From NCBI GenBank assembly GCA_050633585.1, contig JBOEGT010000053.1, positions 1-64,000 on the forward strand: a DNA stretch of 64,000 nt, given 5' to 3'. The translations under genes were made by a program, and so were the position numbers. The stretch is from CALKZN01 sp050633585 (lineage in GTDB: Bacteria; Pseudomonadota; Gammaproteobacteria; Arenicellales; Arenicellaceae). Shown one piece after another: positions 8,865 to 17,970 of this stretch (positions are counted from its first letter, which is position 1; each line of letters starts with the position of its first letter). The notes under the pieces are model-generated. The model saw only the letters and a program-made list of their open reading frames with translations. It searched no databases and was not told where the DNA came from.

Positions 8865-9248
8865 ATGCAAATGACACCGACTAATATTCAACTCCATCAG
8901 AAAACTCGTATACTCGACATTGATTTTTCATCAGGTGAAGTATTTAAACTTCCCTGTGAGTATTTACGTGTATTTTCTCCTTCAGCAGAAGTTCAGGGGC
9001 ATGGCCCTGGGCAAGAAGTGCTACAAATCGGCAAAGAAAACGTCAACATTATTGCCATTGAGCCTATCGGTCAGTATGCCGTCAGACTCGTGTTTGATGA
9101 CGAACATAGCTCTGGATTATATACATGGGAACTGTTGTATTCGCTTGGGAAAAACCGCACCGATAATTGGAAAGAATATTTACAACGACTAGAAAGCGCT
9201 GGCCATACGCGCAGTAATCAAACATCCGATGCTCTATTGGAGGCATAA
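8865..9248 (+). CDS. DUF971 domain protein upstream of ubiE
   Basis: Small DUF971 protein (127 aa from this start), related to the N-terminal domain of gamma-butyrobetaine hydroxylases but without any oxygenase domain. Conserved segments are LPCEYLRVFSPSAEVQGHG and the GLYTWELL motif near the end. An in-frame ATG at 8829 would add 12 poorly conserved residues. I prefer 8865 because family homology begins at MTPTNIQLH and because a TATAAT at 8853-8858 would place the transcript start near the ATG. DUF971 genes commonly precede ubiE in gammaproteobacteria; the biochemical role is unsettled. Confidence 0.8.
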   Translation: MQMTPTNIQLHQKTRILDIDFSSGEVFKLPCEYLRVFSPSAEVQGHGPGQEVLQIGKENVNIIAIEPIGQYAVRLVFDDEHSSGLYTWELLYSLGKNRTDNWKEYLQRLESAGHTRSNQTSDALLEA

Positions 9249-9249
9249 C

Positions 9250-10050
9250 ATGAGTACGCATTCATCCGAACCATCAAATCAAAGCACCGAACACAAAAAT
9301 TCGTCATCCGAGAAGACAACACACTTTGGCTTTCAAGATGTTGCTGTTGAAGAAAAGCAAAACCTTGTCGGTGAAGTATTTCGCTCTGTCGCAGGCAAAT
9401 ATGACTTAATGAATGATGCGATGTCTATGGGCTCACATCGACTATGGAAATGGTTTGCACTCGGTCAAAGCGGTGTTAAAAAAGGCGATAAAGTATTAGA
9501 TCTCGCTGCTGGTAGTGGCGACTTATCCATAGAATTCGTAAAGAAAGTGGGCGCTAACGGCCATGTTACGATGACAGACATCAATGAGGCCATGCTTGAA
9601 GTAGGACGAAAAAAACTCACTAACAAGGGCATTGTAGGCAACATTGATTATGCCATTGTGAATGCCGAAGAATTGCCTTATGCCAATAACACCTTTGACT
9701 GCATTTCAATCAGTTTGGGACTCAGAAATGTCACCGACAAAGATAAAGCCTTAGCTGAAATGGCTCGCTGCTTAAAACCGGGCGGCCGAGCGATCATTTT
9801 AGAATTCTCCAAACCTACTGTTGAGTGGTTAGAAAAAGCCTATGATGCTTATTCGTTTAACGTGATTCCAAAACTAGGAAAATTATTGGTGAACGACAGT
9901 GAAAGCTATCAATATTTGGTTGAATCCATTCGTAAGCACCCTGACCAAGAGACGTTAAAGCAAATGATGCTTGATGCCAATTTTGACCAAGTGAAAGTTC
10001 ATAATCTGATGGGTGGTATTGTTGCGGTACATATTGGCATGAAGTACTAG
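9250..10050 (+). CDS. ubiE: Demethylmenaquinone / 2-polyprenyl-benzoquinol C-methyltransferase
   Basis: SAM-dependent C-methyltransferase of ubiquinone (and menaquinone) synthesis. The UbiE signatures are VFRSVAGKYDLMNDAMSMG, the SAM loop LDLAAGSGDLS, GLRNVTDK and GGRAIILEFSKP. The frame is open from 9229, but I take ATG 9250 because GGAGG lies 7 bases upstream of it (9238-9242), giving 266 aa. The start lies one base after the DUF971 stop. The N-terminal 30 residues are polar and rich in Ser/Thr/Gln. It leads into ubiJ and ubiB. Confidence 0.95.
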   Translation: MSTHSSEPSNQSTEHKNSSSEKTTHFGFQDVAVEEKQNLVGEVFRSVAGKYDLMNDAMSMGSHRLWKWFALGQSGVKKGDKVLDLAAGSGDLSIEFVKKVGANGHVTMTDINEAMLEVGRKKLTNKGIVGNIDYAIVNAEELPYANNTFDCISISLGLRNVTDKDKALAEMARCLKPGGRAIILEFSKPTVEWLEKAYDAYSFNVIPKLGKLLVNDSESYQYLVESIRKHPDQETLKQMMLDANFDQVKVHNLMGGIVAVHIGMKY

Positions 10051-10073
10051 TGTCTGAAATGAGAGATTAATAT

Positions 10074-10676
10074 ATGTTATCAGCACTGATAGAAACCACT
10101 AGCCGAAAGATTTTCGAAACAGACCCCGATACACTAGAGCGTTTGGCGAAACTTGATGGCAAACTCATTGCCATTGATATTAAAAAAGTCAATCTGACTT
10201 TTTGCTTAGCCGTTGAAAGCGATGGCATTGCTATTGTGCCTGAACCGAACGAGGAAGGCTTGGTTGATGTCCGCTTAAAAGCCAAACCAAGCACACTATT
10301 GAAAATTGCACGTGATGGCATGGAAGATGCTGAATTAGACAAAGGCGAGCTTGAAATTGAAGGTGATGCCATCACAGGGCAACGCTTTGCAAGCATGCTC
10401 AATGCACTCGATATCGATTGGGAAGAGCTAGTATCCGAAAAAATAGGTGATGTTCCCGCACGCTTATTGTTTCAATTTTTCGACAATGCTAAAGCATGGC
10501 AACAAGAAACAAAACACACGATTCAAACTAACCTCAGTGAATATCTGACAGAAGAAGCTGAAATCGCATCTCATGCTGACGCGGTGGATCACTTCATTAA
10601 CACGGTTGATATACTCAGAAATGACACGGCGCGACTTGAAGCGCGAATGCAACAACTCGAAAAACGATTATCTTAA
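10074..10676 (+). CDS. ubiJ: Ubiquinone biosynthesis accessory factor UbiJ (SCP2 domain)
   Basis: SCP2-type lipid-binding accessory protein of the soluble Ubi complex; with UbiK it presents the prenylated intermediates to the modifying enzymes (family knowledge). The 200-residue sequence has an SCP2 core (about 20-115) with LDGKLIAIDI, LKIARDG and the IEGDAITGQRFA segment. The C-terminal part (about 140-200) is helical and charged (RLEARMQQLEKRL), probably a coiled coil. It sits between ubiE and ubiB, the standard gammaproteobacterial order. Confidence 0.9.
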   Translation: MLSALIETTSRKIFETDPDTLERLAKLDGKLIAIDIKKVNLTFCLAVESDGIAIVPEPNEEGLVDVRLKAKPSTLLKIARDGMEDAELDKGELEIEGDAITGQRFASMLNALDIDWEELVSEKIGDVPARLLFQFFDNAKAWQQETKHTIQTNLSEYLTEEAEIASHADAVDHFINTVDILRNDTARLEARMQQLEKRLS

Positions 10677-10701
10677 TAAACGCTTCTTAATTGATAGCCC
10701 T

Positions 10702-12375
10702 ATGACTCATTCAAATAAGCATTACCATATTCCGCTATCACGCCTGCTGAAAATTCGAAAAGCCATTCGCCAATATGGTTTGGTTGAATTACTCGATAAA
10801 CTATCACTTTCAGCTAAAGCAAAGCTGGTAGTTCGTGTATTGTTTGGCAAAGCTAAACAGCATTACGCCCTCTCGCGCGGAGAACGTATTCGCTTATGTT
10901 TGCAAGATTTAGGGCCCGTCTTTATTAAGTTTGGCCAAGCCTTATCGACACGACCTGATATTTTACCTGCAGATATTGCTGAAGAACTCACTAAACTGCA
11001 AGATCAGGTGCCGCCGTTCTCAAGTGCCGACGCAATGCACATTGTGCGCAATAACCTATCAAAACCTTTTGATGAAATATTCACTTCATTCGACGAAACA
11101 CCACTTGCCTCCGCATCAGTTGCTCAAGTTCATGCATGCGTACTCAAAGATGGCACTCACGCGATTACTAAAATTGTTCGACCCGGAATTCGCACTGTTA
11201 TTGAAGAAGATTTAGCCGTTCTATATAAGATAGCGCAACTCGCGAATGATCATTGGGAACAAGGACCGCGACTTCGGCCATTAGAAGTCGTAGCCGAATA
11301 TGATCGCACCATTCACGGTGAGTTAGACATGCGTATTGAAGCCGCCAATGGCGCGCGTATGCGAAATAATTTCGTTGATTCAAACTTAATTTACGTCCCT
11401 GAGATTTACGACGACTATGTGACTGAACAAATCCTAGTCATGGAACGCATTTACGGCACCTCTATTCGCGATATTGATACCTTAATCGCTAAAGGTATTG
11501 ATCTCAAAAAATTAGCCTACGACGGTGTTGAGACTTTTTTCAAGCAAGCTTTTGAAGATAACTATTTTCATGCAGACATGCACCCCGGCAATGTATTTGT
11601 CAGTGATGAAGGCCAATACCAAGCCATCGATTTTGGCATCATGGGAACCTTAACTGACGAAGATAAAAATTATTTGGCTGAAAATTTCATTGCTTTTTTC
11701 AACCGCGATTATAAAGGCGTTGCGGATGCACACATTCGCGCTGGGTGGGTGCCTTCAAAAACAAAAATTGATGACTTTGAAGAAGCCATTCGCAATGTTT
11801 GTGATCCTATTTTTGCCAAAAAAATTAGTGAAATTTCTTTTGGGAACTTTTTGTTTGATTTGTTTCAAACTGCTCGAAAGTTTGAAATGCCGATCCAACC
11901 ACAACTCGTCCTGTTGCAAAAGACTTTACTCAATATAGAAGGCCTTGGCAGGCAACTATACGATGACTTAGATTTGTGGGATACCGCCAAACCTTTTCTA
12001 GAAAAGTGGATGGCTGAACAAATAGGTCCAAAAGCGATGTTGAAAAAAATGAAGCATGAGTTGCCTATGTGGCAAAAAAACGTGCCTTTATTACCTCGCT
12101 TAATCCAAGATTCTGCCAATAACAGCACGATGCTACGTATTGAAGTAGACTCACAACAACAGCGACTTGATATGATGGAAAACCACTTACATCGCTTAGT
12201 TCGTGCACAAAAGCGCAATGACTCTTTATTACTGAGCACTATCGCTGCAGGCAGTAGCTATTTACTGTCTTACTTTTGTTTTGAAAATCATGCTATTGAA
12301 CCAGCCATGCTTGTTTCAAGTCTTATTTTTGCGGGTTCTTTTATTTTGTTAAGTTTTGTAAAGCGTAAAAAGTAG
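10702..12375 (+). CDS. ubiB: UbiB family atypical kinase / ATPase for ubiquinone synthesis
   Basis: Membrane-anchored ABC1/ADCK-type protein (557 aa from this start, E. coli UbiB size) needed for ubiquinone production, thought to use ATP hydrolysis to extract hydrophobic intermediates. Family motifs are visible: KFGQALSTRPDILP with the KxGQ element, the alanine-rich loop ASASVAQVHA, HADMHPGNVF and the metal-binding DFGIMG. Two hydrophobic C-terminal helices (about 505-525 and 532-550) anchor it. An upstream open extension lies inside ubiJ and has no family similarity, so ATG 10702, 25 bases after ubiJ, is the better start. Confidence 0.94.
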   Translation: MTHSNKHYHIPLSRLLKIRKAIRQYGLVELLDKLSLSAKAKLVVRVLFGKAKQHYALSRGERIRLCLQDLGPVFIKFGQALSTRPDILPADIAEELTKLQDQVPPFSSADAMHIVRNNLSKPFDEIFTSFDETPLASASVAQVHACVLKDGTHAITKIVRPGIRTVIEEDLAVLYKIAQLANDHWEQGPRLRPLEVVAEYDRTIHGELDMRIEAANGARMRNNFVDSNLIYVPEIYDDYVTEQILVMERIYGTSIRDIDTLIAKGIDLKKLAYDGVETFFKQAFEDNYFHADMHPGNVFVSDEGQYQAIDFGIMGTLTDEDKNYLAENFIAFFNRDYKGVADAHIRAGWVPSKTKIDDFEEAIRNVCDPIFAKKISEISFGNFLFDLFQTARKFEMPIQPQLVLLQKTLLNIEGLGRQLYDDLDLWDTAKPFLEKWMAEQIGPKAMLKKMKHELPMWQKNVPLLPRLIQDSANNSTMLRIEVDSQQQRLDMMENHLHRLVRAQKRNDSLLLSTIAAGSSYLLSYFCFENHAIEPAMLVSSLIFAGSFILLSFVKRKK

Positions 12376-12482
12376 GCTTGCGATAAAACCTCATTGGCTC
12401 TTATACTGTCTACACTTTGGAATAATCAAGGCTTCGTTGAGCCTGATAAAACCCTACTATCAATAAAAAAGAGGACATACAG

Positions 12483-12917
12483 ATGGGACTATTTGATTTC
12501 GCGGCAAATATTGGCAAAAAAGTATTTGGTATTGGTGATGCTGATGCATCTGAGAAAATTAAAGGGCATATTGAAGAAAATAACCCAGGTATTAAAAATT
12601 TAACGGTTTCATTAGATGACAACGACATTTGTTCTTTAGGTGGTGATTGCGATAGTTCGGCTGCAAAAGAAAAAGTCGTATTAATGGCTGGCAACATGAA
12701 AGGCGTTGGTTCAGTCAATGCCGATGCAGTGACAGCTCCTGAACCAGAAGCCGAAGTAGAGTATTACACCATTCAATCAGGCGACACTTTATGGGCAATC
12801 GCTAGTAAGTTTTTGGGTAACGGTAGCAAATACACTGAAATTTTCGAAGCAAATCGTGAAGTCATTCAAGATGCTGACTTAATTTTCCCTGGACAAAAGA
12901 TTCGTATTCCTAAATAG
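12483..12917 (+). CDS. BON-LysM protein, potassium-binding Kbp (YgaU) family
   Basis: A 144-residue protein with no signal peptide, matching the two-domain Kbp/YgaU layout: an N-terminal BON-like domain (about 20-90) and a C-terminal LysM repeat (about 96-143, YTIQSGDTLWAIASKFLG and then FPGQKIRIPK). E. coli Kbp is a cytoplasmic potassium-binding protein, so this could sense or buffer K+ (family knowledge). An insertion with two Cys (CSLGGDC, near 50-56) in the BON domain differs from the E. coli protein as I remember it. A strong terminator follows the gene. Confidence 0.82.
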   Translation: MGLFDFAANIGKKVFGIGDADASEKIKGHIEENNPGIKNLTVSLDDNDICSLGGDCDSSAAKEKVVLMAGNMKGVGSVNADAVTAPEPEAEVEYYTIQSGDTLWAIASKFLGNGSKYTEIFEANREVIQDADLIFPGQKIRIPK

Positions 12918-12936
12918 ACAGACAACAGAGTGATAC

Positions 12937-12967
12937 AAAAAAGCCCGGCTATTAGCCGGGCTTTTTT
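12937..12967. terminator. Bidirectional Rho-independent terminator
   Basis: GC-rich 9-bp stem AGCCCGGCT / AGCCGGGCT with an ATT loop, flanked by an A-run on the left and a T-run on the right. It therefore works for the Kbp-like gene on the plus strand and the peroxiredoxin on the minus strand. This is the clearest terminator in the window. Confidence 0.93.
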
Positions 12968-12985
12968 ATGGCTAAATAGCGCCAA

Positions 12986-13459
12986 TTACAATTGCGATAA
13001 TGCGGTTTTAGCATCACTGACAGTTAACTCTTTACCCGGCTCAACGTTGAGCGACGTGACTTTACCGTCATCAATAATCATCGAATACCGCTGTGAACGA
13101 ACTCCTCCAAAAGCCCCAGTATCCAACACCAAGTCTACGGCTTTCGTGAACGCCGCATTACCATCGGCAATCATAGCGATATGCTCAGCATTTTGGTTTT
13201 TTTGCCATGCGCTCATCACAAACGAATCATTGACAGAAAGGCAAGCAACAACATCAACACCTTTAGACTTCATGTCATCCACATTGACAACATAGCCAGG
13301 CAAGTGTGCTTCAGAACACGTTGGCGTAAACGCGCCGGGTAAAGCAAATATCACGGCTTTTTTACCCGCAAAATATTTTGCTGCCGAAACAGTTTTTTGC
13401 CCATCAGAATCAATCACTGTAATGTCGACTGATGGAATAGTGTCACCTATTTGAATCAT
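12986..13459 (-). CDS. Prx5-type peroxiredoxin
   Basis: Thiol peroxidase of the Prx5/AhpE-like group (157 aa) that reduces hydrogen peroxide and organic hydroperoxides. The active-site motif PGAFTPTCSEAHLPGY places the peroxidatic cysteine at Cys48; the Thr and Pro before it are the conserved catalytic set. No fused glutaredoxin domain is present, unlike some marine gammaproteobacterial Prx5 proteins. It converges with the Kbp-like gene over a shared terminator. Confidence 0.9.
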   Translation of the reverse strand: MIQIGDTIPSVDITVIDSDGQKTVSAAKYFAGKKAVIFALPGAFTPTCSEAHLPGYVVNVDDMKSKGVDVVACLSVNDSFVMSAWQKNQNAEHIAMIADGNAAFTKAVDLVLDTGAFGGVRSQRYSMIIDDGKVTSLNVEPGKELTVSDAKTALSQL

Positions 13460-13587
13460 AACTTTCCCCTAAACGTTGGATATTTATTTATATTGAACTT
13501 CATAGGTTGAACATAATAACTCTAAACTGCCAGTAGTTAATAAAATTCCAATTTTTTAATAAACTATTTATCTCAACAATCCATATC

Positions 13588-13617
13588 GATAAAGCCTAGC
13601 TTAGATTAGGCTTTATC
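13588..13617 (-). terminator. Putative terminator of the glycine operon
   Basis: Inverted repeat of 11 bp (GATAAAGCCTA / TAGGCTTTATC) with an 8-base loop, just past the stop of the amino acid:cation symporter, the last gene of the leftward operon. There is no clear T-run on the minus strand, so it may be a weak or Rho-assisted terminator. Confidence 0.5.
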
Positions 13618-13634
13618 AACGAAAAGCATAGATA

Positions 13635-14984
13635 CTATTTTTTAGTTTTATTGAAATGATCTTTCGTCAACTTAAAGATCACTGGTGATAGGATTAATAA
13701 ACCTATCAAGTTTGGAATGGCCATCAATCCATTAAGGGTATCTGATAGGTTCCACACAAAGTCTACTTTTTGGTTAGCAAACCACAAAATGGCGACGACC
13801 CATAACCCTCGATAAATGATCACTGACTTCTCACTAAATAAGTATTGCCAACAACGTTCACCATAATAACTCCACCCTAAAAGGGTCGTGAATGAAAATA
13901 CCGCTAGCGCAATTGCTACGACATAATTACCACCCGCAAATGAACTCGCAAATGCTGTAGATGTAAGAACAGCTCCTGAATCACCGGAGGTCCATACTCC
14001 AGAGGTTAAAATACATAATGCTGTGATCGTACACACAATGATAGTATCAATAAATACGCCCGTCATCGCGATTAAACCTTGCCGCACTGGACTGCTTGTT
14101 TTTGCCGCCGCATGAGCAATCGCAGCAGAACCGAGTCCTGCTTCGTTTGAAAATACTCCTCTAGCTACACCAAAGCGTATTGCTGCAGCGACTGCCGCCC
14201 CTGCAAAACCACCTGTCGCAGCAGCCGGGGTAAACGCATAGGTAAAAATCAATCCAAAGGCTTCGGGTACTTTAGTAAAGTTAATCAATACCACAAGCAA
14301 CCCTGCACCTAAATATAAAACGATCATAGCAGGTACTAACTTACTTGCTACATCTGCTATACGGCTAATTCCACCAAGGATAACGAATGCAACCATCCCC
14401 GCAACAACGAACCCAGTATATATAGTTGGGATGCCGAAACTGGACTCTACGACTGTAGCCATAGAATTAATCTGAGCACCATTACCAATTCCGAATGCAG
14501 CAATAGCACCAAAAATTGCAAATGCAACTCCGAGCCCCGCCCCTAGCCGACCGCCTACACCATTTTTTAAATAGTACATTGGACCACCAACATACTTACC
14601 CTCTGCATCAACCTCACGATAATTGACCGCACAAACTGCCTCAGCATATTTTGTGGCCATGCCTAGAAAAGCAATCACCCACATATAAAAAATAGCCCCA
14701 GGTCCACCCAGCGCTATCGCTGTAGCAACTCCTGCAATATTACCTGTTCCAACGGTTGCAGACAGAGCCGTCATTAATGCATTAAACGGCTTCACATCGC
14801 CTTTTTCAGTATCTTTATCACTCGACTTACTAAATACCAAAGATAAACCGTGCCCAATTTTTCTCCACGGCATAAACCCCAAGCCTACCGTTAAGAAAAG
14901 AGCCGTTGCTCCCAGCAAGAACAGCATGGGCGGCCCCCATGCAAATGCATTTATCTGGCCAATTACGGCGTTTAATTTTTCCAT
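13635..14984 (-). CDS. AGCS family alanine/glycine:cation symporter
   Basis: Inner-membrane sodium- or proton-coupled transporter of small neutral amino acids (449 aa, about ten or more hydrophobic helices). The AGCS fingerprint is clear: ATVGTGNIAGVATAIALGGP at about 75-95, followed by MWVIAFLGMATKYAE, then GVARGVFSNEAGLGSA near 270-285. It is the last gene of the glyA-sdaA-gcvHTP operon, 90 bases after gcvP, so glycine (or serine/alanine) is the probable substrate. Substrate choice is inferred from context. Confidence 0.93.
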   Translation of the reverse strand: MEKLNAVIGQINAFAWGPPMLFLLGATALFLTVGLGFMPWRKIGHGLSLVFSKSSDKDTEKGDVKPFNALMTALSATVGTGNIAGVATAIALGGPGAIFYMWVIAFLGMATKYAEAVCAVNYREVDAEGKYVGGPMYYLKNGVGGRLGAGLGVAFAIFGAIAAFGIGNGAQINSMATVVESSFGIPTIYTGFVVAGMVAFVILGGISRIADVASKLVPAMIVLYLGAGLLVVLINFTKVPEAFGLIFTYAFTPAAATGGFAGAAVAAAIRFGVARGVFSNEAGLGSAAIAHAAAKTSSPVRQGLIAMTGVFIDTIIVCTITALCILTSGVWTSGDSGAVLTSTAFASSFAGGNYVVAIALAVFSFTTLLGWSYYGERCWQYLFSEKSVIIYRGLWVVAILWFANQKVDFVWNLSDTLNGLMAIPNLIGLLILSPVIFKLTKDHFNKTKK

Positions 14985-15074
14985 TTCATTACCTCACATT
15001 TATTTTTAATATTGAAAACTTTAACGACTAACACGAGATGACTAAGGTTAGCTAAAAGCGCAAGATGCCAACCG

Positions 15075-17933
15075 TTACATATTACTAATCGACTTAGCCT
15101 CTTCTTGGTATTCATCAATGCTTGGGCAAGAACAAATAAGATTTTTATCACCATATACATTATCTATACGACTAACTGGCGGCCAATATTTATGACTTCT
15201 ACTACCTTCTGTATCTGGAAAAATGGCTTGTTCACGGCTATACGCTAATTCAGCATCGTGCTGTAAAAGAAAATCTACGGCGTGAGGAGCATTCACTAGT
15301 GGGTTATCATTTTTAGGTAACTCATCGTTGACAACTTGCATGCATTCATCATGAATGATCAACAACGCTCTACAAAAACGGTGTAGCTCTTCCAAACCTT
15401 CACTTTCTGTTGGCTCTATCATCAGCGTGCCTGCAACTGGAAAACTCATTGTCGGGGCATGAAAACCAAAGTCAATTAAACGTTTAGCTATATCATCGAC
15501 AGTAATACCATGCTCTTTAAATAAACGCGGATCAATAATGAACTCATGAGCAACTAATCCATTTTCTCCAGTGTATAAAATAGGGTATTTTTTACTTAAT
15601 AGTTTCGCCATATAGTTGGCATTGAGTATTGCCACTTGGGTCGCTAATTTGAGCCCTCTCGGACCCATCATGCGCATATACATCCATGTAATAGGTAGAA
15701 TTAAAGCACTCCCAAATGGTGCTGCACTCACCACGTCTCCTTGACGCGTATTATTGACGTTATCGCTCGGTAAAAATGCTTCTAAGTGTTTACCAACGGC
15801 TACTGGGCCTATGCCTGGACCACCGCCACCATGCGGAATACAAAATGTTTTATGTAAATTTAAATGAGATACATCCCCACCAAACTTCCCAGGTTTAGCA
15901 AGCCCTACCAGTGCATTCATATTGGCACCATCAATATAAACTTGCCCTCCAGCGGCGTGTATCATCTCACACAGATCTGTAATCTGTTCTTCAAAAACAC
16001 CATGCGTTGAAGGATAAGTCACCATAATGGCCGCAATACGATCTGGGTATTCATTGATTTTGGCTTTCAAATCAACCAGGTCTACATTACCTTTATCATC
16101 ACAGGCAACAATAACTACTTGCATATTTGCCATTTGAGCGCTTGCTGGATTGGTACCATGAGCTGAGTGTGGAATCAGGCAAATATCACGATGATGCTCA
16201 CCTCTTGATTCGTGATAGGCTTTAATTGCTAATAAGCCCGCATACTCTCCTTGTGACCCTGCATTTGGCTGCAAAGAAACCGCATCATAGCCTGTCGCAA
16301 CGCATAACATTTCTTCAAGTTGGTCAATCATCGTTTGATAACCAATCGTTTGACCTGCGGGCGAAAACGGATGGATATTTGCAAACTCAGCCCAAGAAAT
16401 AGGCGCCATTTCGCTTGCTGCATTTAATTTCATAGTACAAGATCCCAGCGCTATCATTGAACGATCAAGAGCTATATCTTTGTCAGCAAGTCGCCGTAAA
16501 TAGCGCATCATTTCAGTTTCAGAGTGAAACTGATGAAAAACATCTTGAGTTAAAAAGGCATCCTTGCGCACGTGATTATCCAACAGGCTTTGCTGATCAA
16601 CATCAATAGACGCCTCAATCTCAGCAACAAAATCAAACCAAGACAGAATTTTTTGCACGTCGCTTAACGAGGTAGTCTCATCTAATGACAAGCTAATATG
16701 TAAGCCACGCTGATTGAGGTTAAACCCATACTGTTGCGCTCTTTCAACTAAAGCTTTTGGGTCTGAAACAGCAATATGCAAAGTATCAAAATAGTACTCA
16801 TTCAATACAGAGATACCTGCCTTTTTTAATTCTTTTGCTAAAAGAGTCGTTAGGCTATGCACTCTTTTAGCAATGTTTCGTAAACCTTCTGGCCCGTGAT
16901 AACAAGCATAAAATGTCGCGATAATCGCTAACAAAGCTTGAGCTGTACAAATATTCGATGTAGCCTTTTCTCGGCGAATATGTTGTTCTCGTGTTTGTAG
17001 TGCTAAACGATAAGCAGGTTTTCCTTGGGCATCAATTGATTGACCGACTAAACGACCCGGCAGCATACGTTTATATTTATCTGTTGTTGCAAAAAATCCG
17101 GCGTGTGGCCCGCCAAAACCCATAGGAACACCGAAGCGCTGGGAGTTGCCAACAACAATATCGGCGCCAAATGACCCCGGTGAGTTTAAGAGGGTCAATG
17201 CTAATAAGTCAGCTGCTACGACAAACATTGCGCCACTAGCATGTGCTTTTTCAGACAAATTACCTAATGAAAAAATATCCCCGTATGTTGTAGGGTACTG
17301 TACAAAGACACCAAACACATCATCCCAGTTATCTATGCTTTTAGTTTCATCAAAATCAATAAGTTTGATGCCCAAAGGTTTAGCACGTGTTTCTAAAACT
17401 TGTTTTGTTTGTGGGTGGCAATACTTTGAAACTAAGAATGTATGTTTTTTTGATCTAGACGCACGATAACAAATAGACATTGCTTCAGCTGCCGCAGTGG
17501 CTTCATCAAGTAACGATGCGTTGGCTATATCCATTCCTGTTAATTCAGTAATCATCGTTTGAAAATAAAATAATACTTCCAGTCGACCTTGAGATATTTC
17601 CGGTTGATACGGTGTGTACGCCGTATACCATGCAGGATTTTCCAATACATTTCTTTGAATAACCTTCGGGGTATATGTGCCGTAATAACCTTGACCAATA
17701 AGCGATTTATGCACCTTATTCTGACTCGCAATTGCATAAAGCTCATCTAAAGCTTGCTCTTCTGTTAACGGTTCAGCCAAATCTAATGGCTGTTGATCGG
17801 CAATAGATTCAGGTACAACTGCCTGTGTAAGAGCATCTAGAGAGTCATAACCCAACTCACTCAACATCAGATTAATGTCTTGTTCTTGCAAACCTATGTG
17901 GCGCGTTTGAAATGAATGTGTCTTGTTATTCAT
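15075..17933 (-). CDS. gcvP: Glycine dehydrogenase (decarboxylating), P protein
   Basis: PLP enzyme that decarboxylates glycine and transfers the aminomethyl group to lipoyl-GcvH. The 952 aa match the single-chain P protein rather than the split GcvPA/GcvPB form. The PLP lysine lies in the NLHKTFCIPHGGGGPG motif around residue 700; the N-terminal RHIGLQEQD and the GYDAVSLQPNAGSQGEYAG region are also typical. It lies 37 bases downstream of gcvT in the operon. The product methylene-THF can be used by GlyA to turn a second glycine into serine. Confidence 0.97.
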   Translation of the reverse strand: MNNKTHSFQTRHIGLQEQDINLMLSELGYDSLDALTQAVVPESIADQQPLDLAEPLTEEQALDELYAIASQNKVHKSLIGQGYYGTYTPKVIQRNVLENPAWYTAYTPYQPEISQGRLEVLFYFQTMITELTGMDIANASLLDEATAAAEAMSICYRASRSKKHTFLVSKYCHPQTKQVLETRAKPLGIKLIDFDETKSIDNWDDVFGVFVQYPTTYGDIFSLGNLSEKAHASGAMFVVAADLLALTLLNSPGSFGADIVVGNSQRFGVPMGFGGPHAGFFATTDKYKRMLPGRLVGQSIDAQGKPAYRLALQTREQHIRREKATSNICTAQALLAIIATFYACYHGPEGLRNIAKRVHSLTTLLAKELKKAGISVLNEYYFDTLHIAVSDPKALVERAQQYGFNLNQRGLHISLSLDETTSLSDVQKILSWFDFVAEIEASIDVDQQSLLDNHVRKDAFLTQDVFHQFHSETEMMRYLRRLADKDIALDRSMIALGSCTMKLNAASEMAPISWAEFANIHPFSPAGQTIGYQTMIDQLEEMLCVATGYDAVSLQPNAGSQGEYAGLLAIKAYHESRGEHHRDICLIPHSAHGTNPASAQMANMQVVIVACDDKGNVDLVDLKAKINEYPDRIAAIMVTYPSTHGVFEEQITDLCEMIHAAGGQVYIDGANMNALVGLAKPGKFGGDVSHLNLHKTFCIPHGGGGPGIGPVAVGKHLEAFLPSDNVNNTRQGDVVSAAPFGSALILPITWMYMRMMGPRGLKLATQVAILNANYMAKLLSKKYPILYTGENGLVAHEFIIDPRLFKEHGITVDDIAKRLIDFGFHAPTMSFPVAGTLMIEPTESEGLEELHRFCRALLIIHDECMQVVNDELPKNDNPLVNAPHAVDFLLQHDAELAYSREQAIFPDTEGSRSHKYWPPVSRIDNVYGDKNLICSCPSIDEYQEEAKSISNM

Positions 17934-17970
17934 GTATAAATCCCGATAAATTTAAATAAAAACTAACTGC

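Noticed and set aside
10573..10701. N-terminal extension of UbiB reaching into ubiJ
   Set aside because: The 43 extra residues overlap well-conserved UbiJ coding sequence and match nothing in UbiB; ATG 10702 gives normal length.
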